Program-made: the position numbers and the translations under genes
Shown: positions 47,042 through 55,953 of the stretch, in pieces
How positions within the stretch are numbered: the stretch's first letter is position 1
Layout of the letters: each line of letters starts with the position of its first letter
NCBI RefSeq assembly: GCF_001956585.1
Contig: NZ_MSRR01000001.1
Coordinates: 62,001-126,000, forward strand
DNA length: 64,000 bases
Origin: Actinomyces naeslundii
Lineage (GTDB): Bacteria > Actinomycetota > Actinomycetes > Actinomycetales > Actinomycetaceae
Direction of reading: 5' to 3'
Notes under the pieces: generated by a model
Databases searched by the model: none
Seen by the model: only the letters and a program-made list of their open reading frames with translations
What the model was told of the DNA's origin: nothing

Positions 47042-47268
47042 CGCAGGTCCTCGATGTCTTCTGCGATGGTGTCGGCGTTGGGACCGACGACGACCTGCAC
47101 GATCTCGCCCAGCTTGACGACCCCGTGCGCACCCGCCGCCTTGAGTGCGGGCTCGTCCACGAGTGATCCGTCCTCGAGCTCGCAGCGCAGACGGGTGATA
47201 CAGGGCTCGATCTCCACGATGTTGTCGAATCCACCGAGGGCGTCGACGATGCTCTGTGCCTGGGACAT
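47038..47268 (-). CDS. PTS EIIB, glucose/N-acetylglucosamine type, free-standing
   Basis: 76 residues with the active Cys23 in EPCITRLRCEL and the ending VVVGPNADTIAEDIEDL. Very similar to the EIIB at 43586-43813, indicating duplication. AGGAGG precedes the ATG. First gene of an EIIB-EIIA operon; a dre-like site lies 126 bp upstream. Confidence 0.92.
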   Translation of the reverse strand: MSQAQSIVDALGGFDNIVEIEPCITRLRCELEDGSLVDEPALKAAGAHGVVKLGEIVQVVVGPNADTIAEDIEDLR

Positions 47269-47393
47269 GGGTTCCTCCTGGGTCTGACCGGACAGGTGCC
47301 GGGTTCTGGGGTGGTGCGTGGCGGTGCCGGAATGGGCGTCAGAAAGTAGCGAAGATGCACTGTCAGGTGATGGCTCCTTCGCCTTACCGGACT

Positions 47394-47409
47394 AGTGGTC
47401 CATACCAGT
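47394..47409 (-). promoter_or_regulatory. Dre-like GntR operator upstream of EIIB-EIIA
   Basis: AGTGGTCCATACCAGT resembles the DasR site (14 of 16 against AGTGGTCTAGACCAGT). A further ACCATGGT palindrome lies just downstream. Confidence 0.5.
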
Positions 47410-47463
47410 AGACCATGGTACAGGTCGTCATGGGCTTGTCCAGTGTCGATCGGTGATGTTTTC

Positions 47464-48213
47464 TTAAGGCCGAGGGCGAGAGGGGCGGAAGGCCGGCTTG
47501 GGAGCGGCCACCGGAACCCACAGGGTGTAACGGTCGGCGCGGAACAGGGTGCGCGAGTAGTCGATCGCGCAGTGCTCGTGGAAGGTCCGCCGAGTGATGT
47601 CCAGGGTCGGGGCTCCCTCCTGGACGGACAGCAGTGCCGCCTCCTGGGCCGTGGCCGCATGGGCCTCGATCATGTCCTCGCCCCACTCGGGTGCCATTCC
47701 GGCCTGGGTCAGCTCTGCGTAGACCGAGAAGTTCGGGCTGGTGCGCAGCAGGTCAGGAAGAAGCGCCGCAGGGATCCAGTTCTCCTCGATGGCCATGGGG
47801 ATGGCATTGGCGGTCAGTAGGCGACGCAGGTGATGGACCTCGGTGCCCGCCTCGAGCTCCAGCGCAGCCGCCACGGTCTCGCCTGCGGGGACGGTCTCGG
47901 TCAGTAGCATGACAACGCCGGGCTCCATCCCGCGCCGCTGCATCTCCTGGGTGAAGGAGGTCAGTCTTACCTGCAGATCGAGCTTCGGGGGTGCGACGAA
48001 CGTGCCCCTGCCCTGATGGCGCTCCAGGACCCCGTCGACGACGAGGGTGTCAATGGCCTGGCGCACGGTCATTCGGGAGACCTCGAACTGCTCGCACAGC
48101 TCACGCTCGGAGGGGACCGGGGAGCCGCTGGCGAGTCCGTTCCTGATGAGCTCCAGCAGATGGTTGCGCACGATGACGTACTTCGCCGGTCTCTTACCTG
48201 GGTTCTTGGGCAT
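47464..48213 (-). CDS. GntR family regulator, HutC/DasR type (UTRA)
   Basis: 249 residues. N-terminal winged helix-turn-helix (VPSERELCEQFEVSRMTVRQ) and a C-terminal UTRA ligand-binding domain (about 85-235). DasR/NagR-type regulators respond to amino-sugar phosphates and control PTS genes; the adjacent PTS genes and the dre-like sites nearby support that role (inference). ATG 48213 has AGGGAG upstream. A dre-like site lies just upstream, suggesting autoregulation. Confidence 0.9.
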   Translation of the reverse strand: MPKNPGKRPAKYVIVRNHLLELIRNGLASGSPVPSERELCEQFEVSRMTVRQAIDTLVVDGVLERHQGRGTFVAPPKLDLQVRLTSFTQEMQRRGMEPGVVMLLTETVPAGETVAAALELEAGTEVHHLRRLLTANAIPMAIEENWIPAALLPDLLRTSPNFSVYAELTQAGMAPEWGEDMIEAHAATAQEAALLSVQEGAPTLDITRRTFHEHCAIDYSRTLFRADRYTLWVPVAAPKPAFRPSRPRP

Positions 48214-48256
48214 GGGACTCCCTGGTCGACGGTGGATAGAAGCGGTCAGAAAGTGA

Positions 48257-48272
48257 ACTGGTCGCAACCATT
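48257..48272 (-). promoter_or_regulatory. Dre-like operator upstream of gntR
   Basis: ACTGGTCGCAACCATT, 12 of 16 matches to the DasR consensus, 44 bp before the gntR start. Confidence 0.45.
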
Positions 48273-48363
48273 GTTTCCGCTCCGTTGCGTTTGCGTGCCT
48301 CATTATGGCTGAAGAGTGCACTCAGTGCTTGACATTGAAAGTTCTTTCGGTTTCTCTGGTGTC

Positions 48364-48379
48364 ACTGGTCCAGACGTGT
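48364..48379 (+). promoter_or_regulatory. Dre-like operator upstream of EIIC
   Basis: ACTGGTCCAGACGTGT, about 12 of 16 matches to ACTGGTCTAGACCACT, in the divergent region between gntR and the EIIC gene. Confidence 0.45.
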
Positions 48380-48479
48380 TCGGAGTCGAGCCGTCCAGAC
48401 CGCCACCGTCATGGCGGGCAGCCATGCGGGCAACTCCGATGCGGCAGTGACGCCGCTTGATCCTGAACTGGAGAACATC

Positions 48480-49931
48480 GTGGCAGACAAGAGGAAGAAA
48501 ACGAGTGGCGCCTTCGCACTCGCTCAGCGGCTGGGGCGATCGCTGATGCTGCCGATCGCCACTCTTCCAGCGGCGGGCCTGCTGCTGCGTCTGGGGCAGG
48601 CGGACATGCTGGGAGCCGACGGACTGGCTAAGAACCTGTCCTGGTTGCAACCCGTCGCAGACGTCTTCGCAGCGGCCGGTGGAGCGGTCTTCGACAACCT
48701 GCCCCTCATCTTCGCCGTCGGCGTCGCCGTGGGGTTCGCCAGGAAGGCCGATGGCTCCACTGGGGTGGCTGCCCTGTTCGGCTTCCTCGTCTACCGCGCA
48801 GTCACCTGGACCATGTCGCCCATCATTATGGGCAAGCCTGAGCCATTGAGCCAGGAGGCTCTCGACTGCCTGCACGGCTTCGATCCCGCCAAGGGGGAGA
48901 TCGCTCAGGTAGGCCCTTGGAACCAGGGCGTCAAGATCTGTGACATTCCCACCCAGACACCCATCAACTACGGGGTCCTCGGCGGTATCGTCATCGGCGT
49001 CGTCGCCGCCCTGCTCTGGCAGCGTTACTACCGCGTCAAGCTGCCAGACTGGCTGGCCTTCTTCGGAGGGCGCCGCTTCGTCCCGATCATCACCTCCGGT
49101 GCCGCGCTCGTCATCGCCCTGGCGATGTCGGCGCTCTACCCGGCCTTCAACTGGCTCATCAACGAACAGCTCGGCGGCTGGCTCATCAATGCCGGGAACT
49201 CCAAGGGGCTTGCCGGCGCCCTGGCGGTCTTCGTCTTCGGCACGGTCAACCGGCTGCTCATCCCCTTCGGCCTGCACCACCTGCTCAACTCGGTGCCCTG
49301 GTTCCAGCTCGGATCCTGCCAGACGGCCTCGGGCGGCACCGCGCACGGCGACCTGACCTGCTTCTTCCAGGGCGTGGACGGTTCGAACTCGTGGACCGGA
49401 GGCTTCATGACCGGATTCTTCCCGATCATGATGTTCGCCCTGCCCGCAGCCGCGCTGGCCATCTGGCACACCGCCAAGCCCGCCAAGCGCAAGGCGACCG
49501 GCGCCCTCATGATCTCGGTTGCTCTGACCGCCTTCATCACCGGCATCACCGAACCCCTTGAGTACGCCTTCGCCTACGTGGCCTTCCCGATCTACGCCGT
49601 CCACGCGGTGCTGACCGGGTCCTCCCTGGCGATCGCCAACCTCCTGGGCGCGAAGGACGGCTTCTCCTTCTCCGCCGGGGCGATCGACTACCTGCTCAAC
49701 TTCGGCAAGTCCTCCGAGCTCTCCGGCGGTGTGGTCCAAGGCCCGCTCATGATCGTCATCATGGGGCTGCTCTACGCCGTCATCTACTACTTCCTCTTCC
49801 GCTTCCTCATCATCAGGTTCGACTTCAAGACCCCGGGTCGTGAGGACGACGACGTCGACGCCTTCGCCGCCGCCCAGGCCGCTGCCGCGAAGTCCACGGG
49901 CAAGAAGGCCGAGGAAACGCGTCGGCGCTGA
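48480..49931 (+). CDS. PTS EIIC, glucose/N-acetylglucosamine family, free-standing
   Basis: 483 residues from GTG 48480 (GGAG at 6-base spacing); ATG 48411 extends the protein by 23 polar residues. Multi-pass EIIC with typical blocks LMLPIATLPAAGLLLRLG, NLPLIFAVGVAVGFA, IPFGLHHLLNSVPWFQ and TGITEPLEYAFAYVAF. It has no EIIB or EIIA domain; these are encoded separately. It would transport and phosphorylate a hexose, probably GlcNAc or glucose. The C-terminus is charged. It ends in a strong terminator. Confidence 0.9.
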   Translation: MADKRKKTSGAFALAQRLGRSLMLPIATLPAAGLLLRLGQADMLGADGLAKNLSWLQPVADVFAAAGGAVFDNLPLIFAVGVAVGFARKADGSTGVAALFGFLVYRAVTWTMSPIIMGKPEPLSQEALDCLHGFDPAKGEIAQVGPWNQGVKICDIPTQTPINYGVLGGIVIGVVAALLWQRYYRVKLPDWLAFFGGRRFVPIITSGAALVIALAMSALYPAFNWLINEQLGGWLINAGNSKGLAGALAVFVFGTVNRLLIPFGLHHLLNSVPWFQLGSCQTASGGTAHGDLTCFFQGVDGSNSWTGGFMTGFFPIMMFALPAAALAIWHTAKPAKRKATGALMISVALTAFITGITEPLEYAFAYVAFPIYAVHAVLTGSSLAIANLLGAKDGFSFSAGAIDYLLNFGKSSELSGGVVQGPLMIVIMGLLYAVIYYFLFRFLIIRFDFKTPGREDDDVDAFAAAQAAAAKSTGKKAEETRRR

Positions 49932-49955
49932 GCGGTTCCGACAATCATCACTCAC

Positions 49956-49996
49956 CTGGCCGGGGCCGGGCGCATCGTGCGTCCGGCCCCGGCCAG
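49956..49996 (+). terminator. Terminator of the EIIC gene
   Basis: 14-bp stem CTGGCCGGGGCCGG / CCGGCCCCGGCCAG starting 25 bp after the stop; it lies between convergent genes (pepN on the other strand). Confidence 0.75.
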
Positions 49997-50036
49997 TCCC
50001 TCTCTCGATCCCGCTCCGAGTGAGTTCCCGAAGCGG

Positions 50037-52628
50037 CTACTCGCCGGTCTCAGCCGCCTGGGCTCTGGCCACACGTCGGGTGTCGTCGAGGTTCTCGCGC
50101 ACGATCCGCCTGAGGGCCGCCGGCGCCTGGGCGTGGGACTCCAGCCAGCCCTCCAGAGCAGCAGCCGGGTCCGCCCCGTCCAGGCCCACCGTGGCGCAGG
50201 ACCACAGGCCGGTCAGCAGGTTCTCCGCCATGTGGAAGGTGCGAGAGGACCACAGGGAGTCGATCGCCTCCACGTACTCGCTCACGAAAGGCACCAGCAG
50301 GTCGGGTCGGCGCTCGACACTGGTCAGGCCGCGCAGCACGCGTACCTGGGTCTCGTTGGGCATGGAGGCGTCATCGACGAGCGCCCGCCACGTGGCCTCC
50401 TTCGCCTCCGGTGTCGGGATGGCGGCACGGGCCTCGGCGGCGCGCTCCCGTCCCGTGGTCGTGCGGTCCCGGGCCTCCTCGGCGTGGATCCGCTCCTCAC
50501 CGAAGCGGCCGGCAGCCACCAGTCCGGTCAGCAGGTCCCAGCGCAGGTCCTGGTCGACATCGAGACCCTCAAGTGCCGAGGTGCCTTCCAAGAAGCCGGC
50601 CACGACGTCGAGCTGCTCACCGGTCACTGCGTGGGCGGCCACGGCACGTATGAGCTGAAGCTGCTTGTCGCTTCCGGCCTGGGCCGCCCGGGCCAGCTCC
50701 AGCAGGCGGTCAGCGGTGCCAGGCGCGAGGTCTCGGCGCACGGCCGGGGGCAGGAAGGCCGACAAGCAGGTGGTGATCCGCCCCAGGAGGCCCTGGATGA
50801 CCGAGGAGTGCTCCTCGACGTCCAGTGCTTGCAGTGCCGCCTTCAGGAAATGGGAAGCGGCGAGCTCGCCGTCGCGCACCATGTCCCAGGCCGAGGCCAG
50901 GACGATCGAGCGGGGCAGGGACTCGGCGAAGGCCTCGATATGCGTGAGCCCATGAGACAGGGACTCCTCGTCGAGACGGACCTTGGCGTAGGTGAGGTCG
51001 TCGTCGTTGAGGACGAGGACATCCGCCCGCTTGGCACCGACCAGCTCGGGGACCTGTGTCAGCTCACCATCGACGTCGAGCTCAATGCGGTTGGTGCGCT
51101 CCAGGTGCGTATCGGCGCCCTGGCCGGTCGGGCTGTAGGAGCCGATCGCCACCCGGTGAGGGCGCAGTGATGCCGGCGAGTCGGCCGGGATCTCCTGACG
51201 GACGGCTGCCTGGGTGATGACGCCGTCGGCGTCGGTGACGACTTCCAGGCGCAGGGTTGTCACGCCGGCCTCCTGGAGCCACAGACGGGTCCAGCTGCTC
51301 AGGTCACGGCCCGAGACCGCCTCCAGCTCCCGGAGCAGGTCGCCCAGCTCGGCGTTGGAGTAGGCGTGCGCCGCCAGGTATCGCTGGATGCCGGCGAAGA
51401 AGTTCTCCCGGCCCACGTAGCCCACGAGGGCGGCCAGCACCGAGGCCCCCTTTGCGTAGGTGATGCCGTCGAAGTTGACCTCGACATCGTGGAGGTCGTT
51501 GATCTCGGCGGCCACGGGGTGAGTGGAGCTGAGCTGGTCCTGGTTGTAGGCCCAGCTCTTCTCCAGGGTCTGGAAGGTCGTCCAGGCCTGGTCCCACCGG
51601 GTGATCTCAGCAGTGGCCAGGGTGGAGGTGAACTCGGCGAAGGACTCATTGAGCCACAGGTCGTTCCACCAGGTCATGGTGACCATGTCGCCGAACCACA
51701 TGTGGGCCAGCTCGTGCAGGATGGTCACGGCCCGTCGCTCGACGCGGGCCTCAACGGGGCGGGAGCGGAAGATGTAGTCGTCACGGTGGGTGACGCAGCC
51801 GGCGTTCTCCATCGCCCCGGCGTTGAACTCGGGTACGAAGATCTGGTCGTACTTGGTGAAGGCGTAGGGCGTTGCGAACAGGTCCTCGTAGTAGGCGAAG
51901 CCCCGTTTGGTCAGGTCCAGGATCTCCGCTGAGTCCATGTGCTCGACCAGGCTCTTGCGGCAGTAGACGCCCAGGGGAACGGTGCGCCCGTCGCTCGCCA
52001 CATACTCATCGGTGGCTCCCACGTAGGGGCCCGCGACGATCGCGGTGACGTAGGAGCTCATCGGCTCTGTGGGGGCGAAGGCGAAGGTGTGGGCGTCACC
52101 CGAGCCGTCGGAGTCCTCAGTGGGAGTCGGCTCGGGCGTGGGGGAGTTGGACAGCACCGTCCAGCTCGACGGGGTGGTGACGGTGAAGGTGAAGGATGCC
52201 TTGAGGTCCGGCTGCTCGAAGACGGCGAATACGCGCCGGGAGTCGGGTACCTCGAACTGGCTGTAGAGGTAGGTCTCGCCGTCGGCCGGGTCGGTGAAAC
52301 GGTGCAGTCCCTCTCCGGTGTGCATGTAGGCGCAGTCAGCAACGACGACCAGCTCGTTGTCGGCGGCCAGCCCCGTCAGGGTGATGCGTGAGTCCGCATA
52401 GACCTCAGCGGGGTCGAGGGCACGCCCGTTGAGGGAGATGGAGTGGACGACGGGGGCGATCAGGTCGATGAAGGTGGAGGAGCCCTGTGTGGACGTGAAC
52501 CGTACGGTCGTTGATGATCCGAAGACAGTCTCACCGCGTGTGAGATCGAGGGTGACGTCGTAACTCCGGGTGTGCACCGTCGCGCTGCGATCGGTGGCCT
52601 CGAGACGAGTCAGGTTCTGACCGGGCAT
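50037..52628 (-). CDS. pepN: Aminopeptidase N (M1 family)
   Basis: 863 residues, actinobacterial PepN. Substrate-binding GAMEN is at 271-275, zinc site HELAH at 305-309 with the third ligand Glu328 (WLNESFAEF), and the ERAP1-like C-terminal half. It releases N-terminal residues from peptides in the cytoplasm. An insertion rich in Pro/Thr/Glu/Asp lies around 162-180. AGGAG precedes the ATG. rpiB and nei2 lie downstream, a neighbourhood also known in mycobacteria. Confidence 0.95.
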   Translation of the reverse strand: MPGQNLTRLEATDRSATVHTRSYDVTLDLTRGETVFGSSTTVRFTSTQGSSTFIDLIAPVVHSISLNGRALDPAEVYADSRITLTGLAADNELVVVADCAYMHTGEGLHRFTDPADGETYLYSQFEVPDSRRVFAVFEQPDLKASFTFTVTTPSSWTVLSNSPTPEPTPTEDSDGSGDAHTFAFAPTEPMSSYVTAIVAGPYVGATDEYVASDGRTVPLGVYCRKSLVEHMDSAEILDLTKRGFAYYEDLFATPYAFTKYDQIFVPEFNAGAMENAGCVTHRDDYIFRSRPVEARVERRAVTILHELAHMWFGDMVTMTWWNDLWLNESFAEFTSTLATAEITRWDQAWTTFQTLEKSWAYNQDQLSSTHPVAAEINDLHDVEVNFDGITYAKGASVLAALVGYVGRENFFAGIQRYLAAHAYSNAELGDLLRELEAVSGRDLSSWTRLWLQEAGVTTLRLEVVTDADGVITQAAVRQEIPADSPASLRPHRVAIGSYSPTGQGADTHLERTNRIELDVDGELTQVPELVGAKRADVLVLNDDDLTYAKVRLDEESLSHGLTHIEAFAESLPRSIVLASAWDMVRDGELAASHFLKAALQALDVEEHSSVIQGLLGRITTCLSAFLPPAVRRDLAPGTADRLLELARAAQAGSDKQLQLIRAVAAHAVTGEQLDVVAGFLEGTSALEGLDVDQDLRWDLLTGLVAAGRFGEERIHAEEARDRTTTGRERAAEARAAIPTPEAKEATWRALVDDASMPNETQVRVLRGLTSVERRPDLLVPFVSEYVEAIDSLWSSRTFHMAENLLTGLWSCATVGLDGADPAAALEGWLESHAQAPAALRRIVRENLDDTRRVARAQAAETGE

Positions 52629-52727
52629 AAGAGGAACTCCTGTATAAGAGGGAAACGCGGCTCATGGGGCGCCGGGCGATTGTCTCATCTTCCTGTCTCA
52701 GGTGGTGCGCCCGGGGTGCACGACAAC

Positions 52728-52771
52728 GTCGCCGGGGAGACGACACATGAGCATGTCGTCTCCCCGGCGAC
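52728..52771 (-). terminator. Terminator of the larger LAXTG surface-protein gene
   Basis: Perfect 18-bp stem GTCGCCGGGGAGACGACA / TGTCGTCTCCCCGGCGAC, 58 bp after the stop. Its core resembles the terminator of the paralogous gene at 55880-55921. Confidence 0.85.
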
Positions 52772-52828
52772 GGAAGGCAGTTCTCCTGATGCCAGGAATC
52801 TCACTCAGGAGACTGGCCGCAGAGCGGC

Positions 52829-54484
52829 TCAGGCCTTGTTGCGGCGACGCAGGAGCAGAACCGCCCCTCCGCCGACCACGAGAAGCGCGGCGATCCCGCC
52901 GAAGATCATGCCGTTGGCACCGGTGTGAGCCAGGGACCGGTCGGATTCGCCGGTCTTCGTCTCACCAGCGGCCTTGTTCTCGGAGGAGGAGTCCTTGGCG
53001 CTTGAGCCAGAGTTCTTACCGCCCTCCTCGGCCCGGTTGTTGACCTGCTGCTCGGCCGCGGCCTTGTTGTCCTTGCCGTTGGCCTGGTTGTTAGCGCCGT
53101 TGGCCTGCTGCTCGGCTGCGGCCTTGTTGTCCTTGCCGTTGGCCTGGTTGTTAGCGCCGTTGGCCTGCTGCTCGGCTGCGGCCTTGTTGTCCTTGCCGTT
53201 GGCCTGGTTGTTAGCGCCGTTGGCCTGCTGCTCGGCTGCGGCCTTGTTGTCCTTGCCGTTGGCCTGGTTGTTAGCGCCGTTGGCCTCGGAGGCGGAACGC
53301 TCAGTGGACTGGCTCTCGGAGGTGGAGGTCTCAGACTTCTGGCTCTCAGAGGTGGAGGTCTCAGACTTCTCAGACTTCTGGCTCTCGGAGGTCTCGGAAG
53401 AGCCGCCGTTCTTCTGGTTGTCACCACCGCCGTTGTTGGCGCCGGCCTTGTTCTCGGTGCGCTCACGCTCGGTCTTCTCCGAGGTGTCACCACCGCCGTT
53501 GTTCTCGGTGGTCTGGCTCTCGGTGGTTCCGCGCTCAGTGGTGGTGCTCTCGGAGGTCTCGATGGTGAAGGTGTGCTCCGAGACCCTGGTCACGGTCTGG
53601 CTCGTGGCCGTCTCGCTGTGGTGGGAACCGGTCAGCACCAGGAGGTACTCGCCGTTGGCCGCGTCGGTGGGCGCGGGCAGGTTGCCCTGGAGGTTGCCGT
53701 TGGCGTCAACCGTCAGCTCTCCGAGGGTGTAGGTGATGCTGGAGTCGCTCTTGCTCTTGAGCACGACAGTCACCGTCTCGCTGGCGTAGAAGCCCTGGGC
53801 GTTGAAGGAGAAGGTCTGGCCCTGGCTCTCCGTACGGGCGGAGACCTCGTAGGAGCCGGTGATGCGCGTGTCGTCGAAGTAGATCTGAGTCTGCTGCTGC
53901 GTAGTCACCTGGGTCATCTCGGTCTGGCCGCCGTTGGTCGTGCAGCCGGCGCCGATCTTCCACCCCTCGGTGGTGGTGGCAGCAGAGGTGCCGATGGACT
54001 TGATGAGCGCTTCCAGGTCAAGGTCAGCGGACCAGTTGCCGTCGGCGGCCGCTTGGGTCTTGACGACGTCGGAGACAGAGCCGTCCGGGGCGTACAGCGC
54101 GATACCGACAGTGGCCTGCTCCCCGGTGCAGCCGCTTCCCGAGACGGTGAAGGACGTGTTGGTGCTGGCGGAGACGAAGGTCTTCTCCTGGGTGATCTTG
54201 AAGCTGCTGCTTGAGGTGGTCTCGCTGGAACCGCTTGGGCTGGCCTTGGGGGAGCCGCTGGGGCTCGGGGCGCTTTCGGAAGGGCTCGGGCTGCTCGTGG
54301 TGCTCGGGCTGCTGGGTGCACTTGGGCTGCTCGGGCTGCTGGGTGCGCTCGGGCTGCTCGTGGCGCTCGGGCTGCTCGGACTGTTCCGGTTGGAGTTATT
54401 TGCAAGAGCAGGGGAGGCAATGAGAGAGGCTCCAGTCATTGCGGCCACTGCGCTCGCCGCGGCAAGGGGACGTCCAAGACGCAT
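52829..54484 (-). CDS. LAXTG-anchored surface protein with tandem repeats
   Basis: 551 residues. Signal peptide 1-28 (ending SLIASPALA), a Ser/Pro-rich stretch, two beta-type domains (SGSGCTGEQATVGIALYAPD; FNAQGFYASETVTVVLKS), a Ser/Glu/Lys/Asn-rich region with four 20-residue repeats (about 400-481), and a sorting signal LAHTG at 518-522 followed by a membrane segment and RRRNKA. LAXTG is a class E sortase motif. The domain ALYAPDGSVSDVVK recurs in the paralogue at 55954-56904. AGGAGGACAC precedes the ATG. It lies downstream of the lcpA gene. Confidence 0.88.
   Translation of the reverse strand: MRLGRPLAAASAVAAMTGASLIASPALANNSNRNSPSSPSATSSPSAPSSPSSPSAPSSPSTTSSPSPSESAPSPSGSPKASPSGSSETTSSSSFKITQEKTFVSASTNTSFTVSGSGCTGEQATVGIALYAPDGSVSDVVKTQAAADGNWSADLDLEALIKSIGTSAATTTEGWKIGAGCTTNGGQTEMTQVTTQQQTQIYFDDTRITGSYEVSARTESQGQTFSFNAQGFYASETVTVVLKSKSDSSITYTLGELTVDANGNLQGNLPAPTDAANGEYLLVLTGSHHSETATSQTVTRVSEHTFTIETSESTTTERGTTESQTTENNGGGDTSEKTERERTENKAGANNGGGDNQKNGGSSETSESQKSEKSETSTSESQKSETSTSESQSTERSASEANGANNQANGKDNKAAAEQQANGANNQANGKDNKAAAEQQANGANNQANGKDNKAAAEQQANGANNQANGKDNKAAAEQQVNNRAEEGGKNSGSSAKDSSSENKAAGETKTGESDRSLAHTGANGMIFGGIAALLVVGGGAVLLLRRRNKA
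53041..53280 (-). repeat. Four 60-bp tandem repeats inside the surface-protein gene
   Basis: Copies at 53101-53160, 53161-53220 and 53221-53280 are identical; 53041-53100 differs at two positions. Each encodes one 20-residue unit containing NGANNQANGKDNKAAAEQ. Copy number could vary by recombination or slippage without changing the frame. Confidence 0.95.
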
Positions 54485-54706
54485 GTGTCCTCCTAGGTCT
54501 ACGGGGAACGATGGCTGCCGGCGACCTGATTCTTCACCGGCTCGTTATCTACCGTAACGAGGAATATGGCGATGTCGTGGGTATGTCATGTGATCCCCAA
54601 CACTTCAATGAGTGGCCTCACTCACGTGACAAAAACGATGATCGTTGAGGATCCTCCTGAAATGCTGAAATCCTGGGGAATACATGCGACTTCGGTAGCG
54701 GGGTGA

Positions 54707-55798
54707 TCAGGAGCCTGATGGATGGCAGGTCTTGGGGCTGTATCCGTAGCCGGCCAGCAGATCGCGAGACTGCCGGTTGGGGGAGATGATGATCGATTCG
54801 TCCCGAGGCCCGGTCGGCAGGTCGATGATCGTGGTGGTCCCGGTCTTCTGTGCCTTGGCCGCGCTGCGTGCCAGGACGATCAGGTCACCGAGCCCGCTTC
54901 CTGAGTCCAGGGTGATGTTGCCTGCCACTGTATGTGCCAGACGGTGGAGCGTCACAGGATTACTGGACTCCTGTCCGACGGCGGACAGAACCGCCTGCAT
55001 CACCATGGTGGTGGACTGGTTGCGGCGCTGGGCGCCGTCGGCCTCGCTCATGGCCTCCCAGGTGCCGTTGCGCAGGATCTCCGGGTGTCGGGAACGGACG
55101 AGGGCAAGAGCGTCGATCCCTTTGAGCCGGTGACGGCCGGTCGAGGTGAGGTTCAGTCCGGTATACGCGTCCCGAACAGGTTGTGGGACATCCACCTCGA
55201 CCCCGCCCAGGGAGTCGATGATCTTGGCGAACTGCGCCATGTCGATGGTGACCAGATGCGTGGTGGGGATTCCCAGGCCGGTGCACAGGGCGTTGACCGT
55301 GTTCTGCGGTCCGGAGACATAGGTGGTGGCCAGGCGGTCCAGCTCCCTGTCCTTGCTGTTGATAGTCAGGTCTCGGGGCAGGTTGATGATGGTGAGTCCT
55401 GCCTCGGAGGGGCGCGCCAGGGCGAGGACATCGGCTCGGGTCCCCTCCACCTCCTGAGTGGTTCCGTACCGGCTCTGATCTCCCGGTACGGTGGTACGTG
55501 AGTCCGTCCCTAGGATCAACCAGGTCTCGCCCGCCGTCGGAGATGACGTGGAGGGCATGGCGATGTCGACGCGTGCAGGGCGATGTGCCAGGACAGCGAG
55601 ATCGGTCCCCAGGACAAGAGCGGCGGTCATGACCGCGGCACTCAGACCGACAGTGACCCTGCGCCGCATCGGCCACCGTCTCGCGCCCCTGCGGCGGCGT
55701 CGCCGGGGCTGGGAGGAGCTGACGTCAGCGCCGTCCGCAGTGTCCTCGGAAGTGGCTGGGGAGCTTGCGTCGTGCTCGTCGTCGGGGGGAGGGCTCAT
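54707..55798 (-). CDS. lcpA: LytR-CpsA-Psr (LCP) family glycopolymer transferase
   Basis: 363 residues from ATG 55798; the frame runs on to 55897. A disordered Arg-rich N-terminus, one transmembrane helix (about 48-70), then the LCP domain: LILGTDSRT, TRADVLALARP, LPRDLTI, SLGGVEVDVPQPV and HRLKGIDALALVRSRH. Arg121, Arg259 and the Cys172/Cys358 pair have the same spacing as the catalytic arginines and disulfide of A. oris LcpA (from memory: R128, R266, C179-C365). LCP enzymes transfer glycopolymer from a lipid carrier; in A. oris LcpA glycosylates the surface protein GspA. It is flanked by two LAXTG surface-protein genes, which fits that role. Confidence 0.88.
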   Translation of the reverse strand: MSPPPDDEHDASSPATSEDTADGADVSSSQPRRRRRRGARRWPMRRRVTVGLSAAVMTAALVLGTDLAVLAHRPARVDIAMPSTSSPTAGETWLILGTDSRTTVPGDQSRYGTTQEVEGTRADVLALARPSEAGLTIINLPRDLTINSKDRELDRLATTYVSGPQNTVNALCTGLGIPTTHLVTIDMAQFAKIIDSLGGVEVDVPQPVRDAYTGLNLTSTGRHRLKGIDALALVRSRHPEILRNGTWEAMSEADGAQRRNQSTTMVMQAVLSAVGQESSNPVTLHRLAHTVAGNITLDSGSGLGDLIVLARSAAKAQKTGTTTIIDLPTGPRDESIIISPNRQSRDLLAGYGYSPKTCHPSGS

Positions 55799-55879
55799 GG
55801 TCTCAGTGTCCGCCTCTGGGAAGAGTGGCGCAGGCCGTGGTCGCTCTTGTGCCGCGTGGTGCCTCCGGGCGGCACAAGG

Positions 55880-55921
55880 CCGCCGGGGAGACGGCACACT
55901 TCGATGCCGTCTCCCCGGCGG
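55880..55921 (-). terminator. Terminator of the smaller LAXTG surface-protein gene
   Basis: Perfect 17-bp stem CCGCCGGGGAGACGGCA / TGCCGTCTCCCCGGCGG with an 8-base loop, just past the stop. It lies upstream of lcpA. Confidence 0.85.
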
Positions 55922-55953
55922 GACGGGTTCCCAGTCATGCTGGGAGGGCGGGG

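Noticed and set aside
48303-49955. 550-codon minus-strand frame over the EIIC gene
   Set aside because: Low-complexity Glu/Gly/Arg-rich translation with no motif; the plus strand encodes an intact PTS EIIC.
53041-53280. Regular 60-bp repeats considered as a CRISPR array
   Set aside because: There are no unique spacers; the repeats are head-to-tail and lie in frame within a surface-protein gene.
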